Below, in pieces: positions 1-9,863 of a stretch of 57,278 nt of DNA. Every line of letters starts with the position of its first letter. Within the stretch, counting starts at the first letter, position 1. The DNA is from Triparma columacea (Eukaryota; Sar; Bolidophyceae; Parmales; Triparmaceae), in NCBI GenBank assembly GCA_030267965.1, contig BRYA01000084.1, positions 13,901 to 71,178 on the forward strand. The letters run 5' to 3'. The translations under genes and the position numbers were made by a program. The notes beneath the pieces were generated by a model. The model searched no databases. It saw only the letters and a list, made by a program, of their open reading frames with translations, and was not told where the DNA came from.

Positions 1-238
1 GCGTGAACCTCCTGTCCCTCTGGAACCCCCCCCCGAAATCTTCCCCTCCGATACCACCCGTCACCCCTCCATCCCATTCTTCGTCTTCCTTGATGACTCC
101 CCCCACCTCAAATCCTCCCTTCCCATGGTCCCCCTTCTCCAACTCCCCCTCCCTCGCCTCACCTTTCGCCCCATCCTTAGAGACGAAAGGTGGTATTGTT
201 GAAGGCGCATACTTCTTCAGCGGCGAATCATTGGTCAT
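1..238 (-). CDS. Hypothetical protein, N-terminal part, runs off the left edge
   Basis: An open frame starts at an ATG at 238 on the minus strand and has no stop before the window edge, giving 79 codons. The visible part begins MTNDSPLKKYAPSTIPPF and becomes very rich in Gly, Glu, Asp and Lys. I recognise no domain. The plus strand over the same bases also has an open frame (3-257), but it is proline/serine-rich from C-runs and ends in a stop. The minus frame would make a divergent pair with TMEM230, only about 70 bp apart, which fits the gene layout of the rest of the window. The gene call is tentative because composition alone can keep such a frame open. Confidence 0.35.
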   Translation of the reverse strand, partial: MTNDSPLKKYAPSTIPPFVSKDGAKGEAREGELEKGDHGKGGFEVGGVIKEDEEWDGGVTGGIGGEDFGGGFQRDRRFT

Positions 239-307
239 TGTGTGTCGAAAATTTTAGAGTTTTTCTCATTTGAGGCTCAAGATTATTAGTTGTTGAAAAA
301 ATCCAAT

Positions 308-742
308 ATGCCTCGGTACGACGCATCTTCCTCTTCGTCCGACCAGCTCCGCGCGCCTCAATCGTCGTTTTCGACCGCGCGCCAAAAGATCCCAATCAGG
401 CGCAGGCTTCCTCCCCCAATGACAACCCTGGCAGCGATCCTTTTGTTGTCCGGGGGTGTTGTTTGCACATGTTTTGGGTTGAGCGAATGGATGAACAGGG
501 AAGAGGCTACGTACCGAGACAGAGGAAAGACGATGACGCTCCTTGGATCGATAATGCTGCTTCGTGAGTGCACTACCACCTTTTTGTTCAAACCCTTTGG
601 CTTCCTTCCTCCCCTGACCACCCTTTCTCATCCCTCCCCCCCAGCCGGCTCGTACGCATCCTTCATGCTATTTGCATCCTTTCGTGAGTGGCCGGGTTAC
701 GATTATTCTCAAATTCCATCATACGACGATAACATGTTCTAG
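308..742 (+). CDS. TMEM230: TMEM230-like two-helix membrane protein
   Basis: Two exons, 308-563 and 645-742, with a GTGAGT donor and a C-rich CCAG acceptor, join in phase 1 to give 117 residues. The start is the ATG of MPRYDASS; the upstream frame has no other ATG. A basic, proline-containing segment is followed by a first hydrophobic helix (residues 39-57), a short polar loop, and a second helix beginning near IMLLPGSYASFM across the splice. The C-terminal YDYSQIPSYDD closely matches the YSYDDIPDFDD ending of animal TMEM230 (UPF0414/DUF872), and length is similar. In animals the protein sits on endosomal and secretory vesicles and is linked to vesicle trafficking; that role is inferred here. 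It converges on the EF-hand/HSP70 gene. Confidence 0.85.
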   Translation: MPRYDASSSSSDQLRAPQSSFSTARQKIPIRRRLPPPMTTLAAILLLSGGVVCTCFGLSEWMNREEATYRDRGKTMTLLGSIMLLRECTTTFLFKPFGFLPPLTTLSHPSPPAGSYASFMLFASFREWPGYDYSQIPSYDDNMF

Positions 743-944
743 GGATGGGACAATTTTTGTCGGGTCTTCAAGTCTGGACAGGACAAGTCTTCTAGCAGTA
801 CAGTGCGTTGTCAACCCGGCCAGACACTGTGAATTGTTTGTTTGTTGTTTTTGTACGAATGTTGGGTTCCCACGACCTTACGGCCTTTTTTTCTATTGGA
901 TTGGATTCTTTTTACGTTTATCCCCCCCCCACCCCAACCCCCTT

Positions 945-3900
945 CTACAGAACTGCAGCGTTTAGAACCCCAGCGATAATGTGGCTCTCGTCGGTTTCGT
1001 TCTCCCTTTTGTTCCAGTCGATGAGTTTCTCGACCTGCCTGTTGTTCCTCATCCTTACTTCGTGCAGCATGGCCTTCCAAACCTTCATGCCTTCTCTCCC
1101 GTCGATGTCCCCGCTTTCGTCGTCGTCGGCCTCCTTGCAGGCGCTAACCCAACTATCCCTGATCTCCGCCAACTTAACGCTTTCGCCTTCGAAGAAATCA
1201 AAGTAGCTCAGGAGGAATTCCATAAAGTATTTTCCCTCTTCGGCATTCTTCCCGCTCGTTAGGGAGGCGTCGTACCTTAACGCCTTTTTGTCCTGGGGGG
1301 GCATTCCATCCTCATCTAGTAGACCCTGCTTCTCCATCACGTGCATAAATGCCTTGTTCCAAACGTCCCTTGGAGAGACCTTGTCCAGTTCCGTCAGCTT
1401 GGTGGAGAAGCCGGTATACTTTTCCGCGGCCCTTTCAAAGTCCAAGGCGTTGGCCTTCCTCAGTGAGAGAATCTTTGTGGTCGTGTTGGTGGCGTCCCCG
1501 AACCTGCAATGATGAGCAAAGTGAATTGCGTTTAGGGAAAATGATTAGGGAGGTGGGCGGGTCACTCCGCTCGCTGCTACATCTCACCTAATGACTTTAT
1601 CGTCTTCAACAAAAACACACAAAGCCTCCCCGTCCGTGTTCTCATCCAAAAGCTCCGCCATGACAAAGTCTCCCTTCAGGGGTGGGCCGACGCTCCTGAT
1701 CTTGCCGACCCTCTTGTGCATAACCTCCAGGGACATGTTGACCAGAGCCTGAAAGAGGCCCGTGCATTCCCCGGCGTCGATTCCTCCACTCTCGTCCTTG
1801 TCAGCATCCTTGCAGAGCTTGCTCATTTGTTCTAGAATCCACACCTTTATGTTCTTCTCGTTCTCCAGGCAAGGGATCAGCCCCACAAGTCCGTCCAAAA
1901 GGGCGAGCCCTTCGGGACTGTCCTTGGAGTACTTAAGTTCTGGAAGTACCTCTTCCTCCCACTTCCCCTCTTTCTCCCCGCCCTCGACCCCCCCCTCCTC
2001 CCTCCCTGCGTTTACTGCAACGTGCTCCTCAACAACCCGGTCGAACACCCCCTCGATGAGCTTAGCGAGCCCGTCGCTCTTTCTCAAGTCATTCAGCTGC
2101 TCGATGCAGGCCTGGTACCTGTTCCTGCTCTTCTCGACGTCAGCGGGGAAAGCATGCTCGATCCTGCTGATTTTCACAACGGAGTCGGTCAAGTCATCGA
2201 AGAAGACGACGTGCTTCTTGTCCACAACCATGGCGAGGTGGAGGTCATCGTGGCTCTGGTCCTCAGCCCCGGCGTTGAAGGGGCCCTCTTCCTCCTCCTT
2301 CAACAATTTCTTCTTCTTTTTCGGGTCGATGTAACCCGTGAACTTGGGTGCCTGCTTCTCTTCCTTGGCCACTGCGACGCAGAAGTCACCCTTTTCGAGC
2401 GTCGGCTTTGCAGCAATCGCAACGATGGCGTCAAGGATGGGCGCACAGATCTCCTTGGTCTCCCTGAGCCTCGTGACATAGATGTACTTATATCCTTCAA
2501 CCCTCCTGGCCTCGAGAGATAGGAACTTGGCCTTCCTAGTAGCGAGGTTCCCATCGTTGTCAATCCATCGCAGGGCGTCATGGCAGGTCTTGGATATGAG
2601 CTCCCTGTCGACGATCCTGATCTTCCCATCGAGCTTGGGCCCATCGACAATCGCCTTTGTCCTCAGGCAGTAAGAGACGAGCTCCTCCCTTACCTTGTCT
2701 CTCTCGTAGAAGTAGTCGTTAAGCTCCGCCTGCTGGTCCAGTCTCTTCTGGATTTTGCGTTCCTCCTTAAAGGACCTCATGTACTTGACGGAGGTGCTCA
2801 GCTTCAGGGAGAAGGACAAATCAACAAAGACAGCCTCGGCCTGCAGCAGGCCGTTCGCATCTACGAGGAAGGAAACGTTGACGTCAGATCCTTCATGCAG
2901 GGCGGGGACCTTCTGTACCTCCACTGTGCCAGAGGAGAATGCGAGGCCCTTCTCGTTGACGTAGATGTCAAGGAAGGTCTGAAGGGCCGAAGTGGTGTAG
3001 AAGTTCAGCGTCTTCTTGCTGCCATAAGGGGCAAACTTGGGGAAGCCCTTCCCCTTGGTCACGTCGTCTTGCTTCCAGCTGTCGGCGAAGATAATCTCCT
3101 GAGGCAGGACTTCCTCGATGGCGTAGTTGCTCGTGCTAGAGCTGATGAGGGACTGATTCAGGTTGGCGGCGTGGTACGCGGCGCCAACGCAGGCGAGCCT
3201 AGTGGCGGGGACCGAGGACTTGGTCGGCGTGGGGGCCCCGGCGCCGAGTGCGAAAGTCAGGTAGTCCATGACTTGGGGGGTCAGGGAGGCTCCACCGGCA
3301 ACAATCACTTGGGCGAGAACCTTGGGGTTGATCTTGTTCTCCTCCAAAAGGCCTGTGACGGTGGCCTGCATCTTCGACACAACTTCTTGGCAGCATTCCT
3401 CCACTTCGTCTCTGTCGAGGGTGAAGGGGACGAAGCCGTCGATGGTGATGTCAACCTCCTTCAAGGTGGAAAGTTGGCGCTTGGCCTTATCCACGATGGC
3501 CCTGATGCGCTGCGCCTCTGCGACGTAGAGGCCAACAGTGTTCTTAATTGGTGAGGGCCTCGACCCCCTGTACTTGTCTTTTCTTGTCTGCACTTTTGTT
3601 GCCACGGGGGGCTGGGGGGAGGCTTTTGGGTTCGGCGACTTGACGGGAGTGGGGGGGATGTGCGTTCTCGACGTTGCGAGGGTTTCGGCGTCATTACCAA
3701 GGGCAGCGCCAAGACCGTCCTCTTGCTTGACTCCGAATGACTCCTTAATGATGTCACCCAAATTCTCCAGGTGCTCGGTGATGGTGTCAACAAAGGTATT
3801 GATGTTGGGGTCGCTGGTGAGGGAGCTCCTGCGTTGGGAGGGGTCATTTGGGTCCTCCTGAAAGGGGGGTTAGTGCAAGGCACAGGTTCTCAAGGGTTTT

Positions 3901-5518
3901 TTTGGTGTTCACCCCCCCTCACTCATTTCTCACCTTCCTCTTGAGCTTGTTGGCGCAGACGTACTCTGTGATTGAGGATGTGAGGTCCTCCCCTCCGAGG
4001 TCACCCCCAGCCACGCACTGGGTCTTGTAGTAGAGCTTGCCCTTGGAGTTGGCCGAGACGTTTACAACTGCAACGTCGAAGTGCCCCCCCCCGGCGTAGA
4101 ACACGAGGGTCGGGGTCTTAGACCCCTTCTTCATGGCAGAAATCTGCTTCGACCCCTTCTTCGTCTTGGCGTGCTCCGACCAGAAGCCTACGGTGACAGC
4201 GGTGGTGGTGTTGATAAAGTTGGTTTTGTAACCAGAGGAGTTGGAGGACATGAGGAAGCTCATCCTCTTGTGCCCCATCCAATGGGCAGGCGCCGTCAGC
4301 ACGCACTCATTGGCGTCATGAGGTACGTTCTTGTCAACAAGGTCCTTCGATGCCAAAATGTGGTGGGATTATGGGTGAGTTCAACGATATCCAAGGCCAT
4401 GAATGAAGAGACCACAGTCTCGATCTTCGTCTCTCCTCACCTTGGCGTTCCTGATCACTAAACCCATGATCTCCTCGGGTGGGAACTCGCTTCCTGTGAT
4501 TTTGAAGTCAGGGATCCTAAAGCCTCCGTAGTTCAGCCTGTGCATTACGTTGCTCTCGAAGTCGGTGGAGACCTTCACAATCTCGGTAGGGATCTGGAGG
4601 GACGTCTGCTGTGCCTTCATGTTGTCGATGTTGTAATCCTCTCCCAACATCCTCTTGATGCCGGTAACGCAGTTCCAAGCGGTGCGTTGTTGGATAGCCC
4701 TGATCAGTGCGCTCCGACCCACCGTAGTGCTGCCTTCCTTGGCAAGGTAAACCACGGAGGGAAACTGTAGGAGCGAAGCGACGACAGAAGGAGTTAGCAG
4801 TTAGCCAAAAGAGTAGCGAAGCGACGACAACTAGCTCCTAAAAGCGCTCACCTCCTCCTCATTCCCGCCGAGTTCCTTGAAGAAGACGACCTCGTCCTTC
4901 GCGGGGTCGTACATGGCGCACTTTGTGGCGGAGGTGCCGACGTGCATGCCGACAATGCACCCATTGGCCTCCACGTTCTCAAGGGCCTTGATGGCGGCAC
5001 GGGATCTCTTCACTTGAGCTCTGTTCTTACCACCCCTGAAGCTAAGCAGGCTTTTCGTTGACGACCTGAGGTGGGGCGATGGTGTACAAGGGGGGGGCGG
5101 TGAGTAGAAAGATGGGAAAAACCCCGTCAACTCCAAGAAGCATGCTAACCAAACCGGGCCAAAGTTGGTATATCAAAGAACTTCCCCAATTTTGCCCTTT
5201 AGCGACTCACTTCTTCTTGCTCATATCTTTCACAAAATCGGTGAACTCCATAAGGTCGAGGACGCCGTCCCCATTGGTATCATACTGGTGCATGAACTTC
5301 GCTACATCTTCGTCGCTCACGCTCTTCCCAAGCACTGCTGACATCGCGAGAGATAGTTCTTCTTTGTCAATCGTTCCGGATCCGTCGCTATCAATGGCCT
5401 CAAACACCCGCCCAGGGCTCCAATCGTCTTCGGATTCAGGCATGCTAATGATATTTTGTTGAAGCTCAAAAATTTGATCTCTTTCTTTGGACTTTGGAGA
5501 CAAGTCATCGACGTGCAT
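945..5518 (-). CDS. EF-hand / divergent HSP70 hybrid protein
   Basis: Six exons (5518-5211, 5065-4852, 4764-4441, 4344-3934, 3857-1588, 1503-945) keep frame throughout and give 1361 residues. Residues 43-54 and 80-91 are canonical EF-hand loops (DSDGSGTIDKEE, DTNGDGVLDLME). From about 138 an HSP70 nucleotide-binding domain follows: a phosphate-1-like GMHVGTSATK, KRML in place of KRLIG, TAPAHW, FYAGGGHFD for DLGGGTFD, and VIVAGGASLTP for the adenosine motif. A substrate-binding-like beta/alpha region comes next, then two more loops at about 1105-1116 (DKDESGGIDAGE) and 1302-1313 (DDDESGDIDGRE). The phosphate-2 Asp and Thr are replaced by Tyr and His, so ATP hydrolysis may be lost or altered. 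The first exon could be read as a separate 103-residue gene ending in TGA, but that TGA lies inside a GTGAGT donor and the next acceptor restores frame. Function is unknown; a calcium-responsive chaperone-like protein is an inference. Confidence 0.78.
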
Positions 5519-5595
5519 GACAAAACATCATGAAAAAGGCTTTTGAAGTACAAGTACAACGACAACAATTTCTGTTTACGCGCGTCATCAATCTG

Positions 5596-7577
5596 TCATG
5601 CATCCAGGTTTCCGTCTGTACTTCCCCCGTCCCCCTTTCCTTTCCCTTCCCTCTCCCTCCCCCCCCCTTCTCCCTCCCCCCCCTTCCCTTCCCCCTCCTC
5701 CTCTCCCCCCCCCTCCTCCTCTCCCCCCCCCTCCCCCCCCTCATCCGGTTCAAGGTATTTGAACTTGGTACAAATAACCCAAACCCCCGCGATCATAACC
5801 GCGAGCACAAAGAACGGCGCCCCGCTAGCCGCGCTCCGAGCCCCCCCCAAGCAGTTGGCCTTATCTGCATCGACGGCTTCACCCTGCTCAAGCTTTATCA
5901 CCACTGCGAGAAGACCATTGCAAACGGCCGTAGCTGCCAGGGCTAAAGAGAGGGGGGGGAGGGGGGGGGGGGGGTAAGGGGTGAGAACCTAAAGTTCTTA
6001 TCTTGTTGTTTTCTCCCCTCCTGCCTACCTGAGAAGTTAGCCATAACGTCCAGCGCGCTGATAGCCTTCCCCTGTTCCTCCGCCTTAAACTCCGCCGTAA
6101 TTTTCCCCCTAAGTATAGGTTTCCCCGCCATGAACATAGTGTTCAGCGTCCCGACCCAGAGGAGGACCTCCCCGAAGGTTGGGCTCAAGGCAGTTAGGAC
6201 CACCTGGGAAATGCCAGTGAAACAACCGAGGTAGAAGAGGGGCCACATGCCGAGGTACTTGAGTCCGTACTTTAGTACGACCGTGTTTGCTAGTACGTTC
6301 ATAACAAGTGTCACGACGATAATCCCGACAAAGTCCTGGACCTCCCACCCGAAGTTGTAAGCCCCGAACCAGAACAAGACGGCCAGGTACCCCCTCTGGC
6401 AGAAGTCCATGACCCACGTGACGGACGTCAGGAGCATCAGCCACTTTGTCTTCAGTAGCAGTTTGAACGCCTCCCCAACCGCACCCGAACCTACCCTCTT
6501 CCCACCCCCAGGGCTCCAACCCTTCGTTTCCTTAAGTCCAAAAACCGCCACCATCGCAGCCGCAGCGTACGCCAAGAGCGCTACGTTAACCCCTGGTTTC
6601 ATGTATTGAATATCCATGTCTATCTTCCCGTCGTCAGTCTCCGTCTCGTTGTAAAGTTCGCTGCATATGTCAATTACGGTCTTGTTGTTACTCTCTGTTA
6701 CGTTTAACGCTACGGTTGATTCAGGCCTGGATGTCATGCCCCCCGTTAGCAGCATCCCAACTGCGTAGCTCGCAACCCATGATGCTGATGCGTAACCGAA
6801 TAGCTTTGTTCTCATTACTTCAATCTTCTCCCTTGTGGCCTTATCGAAGTCCCTTGTCGGACCACTGGTAGGGGCAGAAGTGGAGGGAACCTCAGGCACG
6901 ACCTTTGTTCCGTTTCCTGATTGGGCAGTCACTACGTAAGCCTTACCAATGTCTGCAATCATGGTTAGAGCCGGTGTGTCAAGTACATTCAGACATCCGT
7001 TCAGTGCCCTAGCAACAAAGAAGGCCGACACGGTTGGAACGTTCCAGAGGAAGAGGGGGAGTAGGAATGAGGATATTGTTACAACTACGACGACGGGTCG
7101 ACGACCATGGGAATCACAGAGGTGACCGATTGTCGAGAGGAAGATTATACGACACGTGCTCATTATTAGATCACCTGTTGCGGCCAGGCTGGGGTTGGGG
7201 CGGTTGGGGGGGGGGGGGGAGGGGAGATTGAGCGGGGTGAGGAGAGTCCTTTGTTTCTTCTTGTAACAGTGATATCTCCCAATTTTTATCGTTGTTGTCA
7301 AGGAGTTAAAAAATTGTTTCGACATCCCCTTCACCCTCTGTCCCCTTGTTTTAAATGCCAATCACCTCCCCCCCTCCCCCTTCCCCTCCCCCCCTCATCC
7401 CCCCCCCTCTTACCTCGCCGCAACAGCCAGGTCGTTCTCAGCGAGTGTGTACTGTGTGAACGCGATAATGACGATCCCCCAGGCAGCCTCCCCGAACGGG
7501 TGGAGACCATAAACGAGGAGGATAGAGACCCAGACACGACGGACGGTTTGGAGGGTTGGAGGGAGGGAGGGGGACAT
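5596..7577 (-). CDS. Major facilitator superfamily transporter (TetA/MFSD14-like)
   Basis: Three exons (7577-7414, 7188-6029, 5942-5596) splice in frame into 556 residues. The first exon, starting MSPSLPPTLQ, supplies transmembrane helix 1, and the second contains the MFS motif A variant GHLCDSHGRRPV between helices 2 and 3. A large polar loop with several N-x-T sites interrupts the first half. Helices recur through the rest, followed by an acidic Glu/Gly-rich tail coded by C-runs. MFS motif A identifies the superfamily; the substrate cannot be read from sequence, and the resemblance to the MFSD14/TetA branch is weak. The gene lies 77 bp upstream of the EF-hand/HSP70 gene on the same strand and 287 bp from the divergent light-harvesting gene. 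Confidence 0.78.
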
Positions 7578-7864
7578 CGGGGCGGGGAGGGGGGATGGGA
7601 AGGGATGGCAGTGAAGGGGTGCTAGCGAGTAGCCTAGGAGTAGCGAGAGAAGGGGGTTATTTGAGAGTTTGAGGGGGGGGGGGGGATTACAGACAGAGGA
7701 AAGGACGGTAAATTGTGTGCAGAAGTGAAGGGCGGGAGGGTAGTGTGTGATGAGGTAACCCTGTAGCAGTAGTTTTCCAAGCAGTTAAAAATGGCCCTAG
7801 CCTGCTCTCGCATTCCTGAATCCTGAGCCGGTCGCCGGGCTTTTCCGCTTTGCCCATTTTCCTC

Positions 7865-9545
7865 ATGATGAAGTACTTTGTGCTTGTCTGTGCTCTGTAC
7901 TGTCCTTTTATCTCTAGTTTTCAGTTTGGATCGTTGAATAGTCGTGTATGTAAGTATTTGAGTGCGTTTTTATGTATTTAAGTAGTATTTTAGAGCCAAA
8001 AAAGAGTTTTAGAAAATCGACGATGTGGTGTGTGTCTCCTTTTATATCTCCTTCTAAGGCTTATTTAATACTAACAATACCTCATACACACATCATATAT
8101 GTCACAGACAAACATCAATTACTAAATGTTGCATCATCAACAGATTCAGCTGATAATATTGCATCACTTGAATCAAAGATGATCGAAAAAGATGATGTCG
8201 TTGGCAAGATGGACTCAAACAAACAGCCATCACCATCAATTAATCAGCCTACAATTAACACCAACAGACTAGCACCAGGAAGATACAACGATATCGACTA
8301 TTCAATCACACTACCATTCTTAAAGAAGCCTTCAAACCTTGATGGTTCACACGCTGGAGACTTTGGATTTGGTGAGGAATTTATGGAAGACTAATTGAGA
8401 TGAATTGCGCATACAAAGAGCATACAAAGAGCATACAAAGCTCTTCCATCAACAACCCTACATCTAATCTAATCCAATCCCCCCCCCTCCCACCTCCCAC
8501 CCCTTATAGACCCCCTTGGTCTCTCTGAAGCCTTTGACATTTACTACATGCAGGAGTGTGAGCTCCGTCACGCCCGTCTCGCCATGCTCGCCGTAGCCGG
8601 TTGGCCCCTAGCCGAGCTAGTCTCCCCCAGCGCATTCCTCACCCCCTCTGGTCAGGCACCCTCCGTCCTCAACGGCTTTACACCCATCACGTTCCTTACT
8701 ACAGTGGCGCTATTTGGGGCACTTGGATTCTTCGAGTTCAAAACCGCCTTCAGATCGTCCTCAACGTCCAAGTTCGACAGCACCAACAAGGAGGACATGG
8801 GTGACATCTGGGAGTACGGCATCGCCGGTGACTACGGATTCGACCCGGCAAACCTCTACAACAAACTTGGGAACGATCCAGCGGGGAGGAAGGGGATGAG
8901 ACAACTTGAGATCACGCAGGGGAGATACGCTATGCTAGGGATCACGGCGTTCGCACTCATCGAAAAGGTGAGAAGGTGGGGGGGGAGGGAGGGGGGGGAA
9001 GGGAGGTGATGAAGTGGGAGGGGGAGGCTGTTGTTTGTTTTGTTCCAATGATGGAGATATCCCACAATTCGTTCAAATATATGATATGCGACGTGCATTT
9101 CGGAGACACGCGCAATGATATAACGCCAGCAAATACCAAATGGCTGCCAAACAACTATCCTGAGGAACAAACAACAACAAACAACAACAACAACAACCAC
9201 CACGGAGGAGAGGAACCGTAGCTGGACGAACAGACATACTAACTCCCCCCCCCCTCCCCCCGTCAACCCCAGTTCACCGGGTCTCCCATCGTTGACTCCT
9301 TCTCCATGTTCTTCCACCCCAACGCCCTCCTCCCGATCCTCGGTCTGGGATACTGGACCTGGAGCAACATCTACGAAGTCAGCGACCTTCGAGAGTACCC
9401 CATCAGGATCCAGTACAAGCTGGGGGGAGAGGAAACGGAGAGAGTACTTATGAACGCTGTGGGAGGGGCGGGTGACATGGTTGGGGAAGCGGGGAAGAAG
9501 GCGGAGGAGGTTAAGCAGATTGTCAAGAAAATTCTACCGCAGTGA
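7865..9545 (+). CDS. Light-harvesting (CAB superfamily) protein, possibly RedCAP type
   Basis: Four exons (7865-7949, about 8108-8371, 8510-8967, 9273-9545) give about 359 residues. The N-terminus MMKYFVLVCALYCPFISSFQF looks like a signal peptide followed by a plastid-type S-F motif. The mature part holds GDFGFDPLGL followed by the helix-1 chlorophyll motif ELRHARLAMLAVAGWP, a middle helix, then a third helix preceded by GRYAMLG with E/R and an EITQGRYAML signature. These are hallmarks of three-helix light-harvesting proteins in the thylakoid. The PSVLNGF stretch between helices recalls red-lineage RedCAP proteins, but that assignment is from memory and tentative. The first intron has a perfect TACTAAC branch site at 8069; acceptors at 8107 and 8142 would both keep frame, so exon 2 could start about 35 bases later. 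Confidence 0.85.
8968..9272 (+). other. Intron 3 of the light-harvesting gene, carrying a dispersed element
   Basis: This 305-base intron is long for the window. It holds an AAC-rich stretch (9165-9200) and a segment at 9109-9171 that strongly resembles part of an intron in the TatB-like gene at 29686-29752. No coding potential is seen. Confidence 0.6.
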
Positions 9546-9863
9546 AAAGGAACGGTTGGAAGGGGATAATAACTAAGCGATTAAGGCAGCAAAAATTTTG
9601 GGGTCTTGGAAGGGATTTACGGACGCACGAAGGCACTTGTGGACATTCCACCTTGCTCCACCCCCGGTTTGTCCGCAATTGGGAGCAAACAAATTAATTG
9701 TTCTTTTTACCTCCTGCACGATTTGAATACCCCAAATCAGCTCAGTTATTGATTCAACGTAAAGAATTAGCCGCCTATCTCTCCACTTTCCCCCACAAAC
9801 CCCCTTCCAAGCCCTTCCTTGGGCAACTTCGACGAGACCATCCATCCAAAATCCCCAAAAATT
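9546..9863 (+). other. Intergenic gap between light-harvesting and SDR genes
   Basis: A 318-base stretch between two plus-strand genes should hold the 3' end of one and the promoter of the other. I see no RNA gene, repeat or credible reading frame; the frame starting at TTG 9819 only extends the next gene upstream without an ATG. Confidence 0.4.

Noticed and set aside
2580..3554. Long plus-strand ORF antisense to the HSP70-like exon
   Set aside because: A shadow of the GC-rich coding frame on the other strand, no domain, and no splice or start support.
5027..5062. Short match to a conserved 5S rRNA internal segment (CTGAAGCTAAGCAGG)
   Set aside because: It lies within the coding sequence of the EF-hand/HSP70 gene and the flanking bases do not extend to a 120-base 5S structure.
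5207..5518. Exon 1 of the HSP70 hybrid as an independent 103-residue EF-hand gene
   Set aside because: The stop lies inside a GTGAGT donor and the downstream acceptor restores frame precisely; the fusion is preferred but cDNA should decide.
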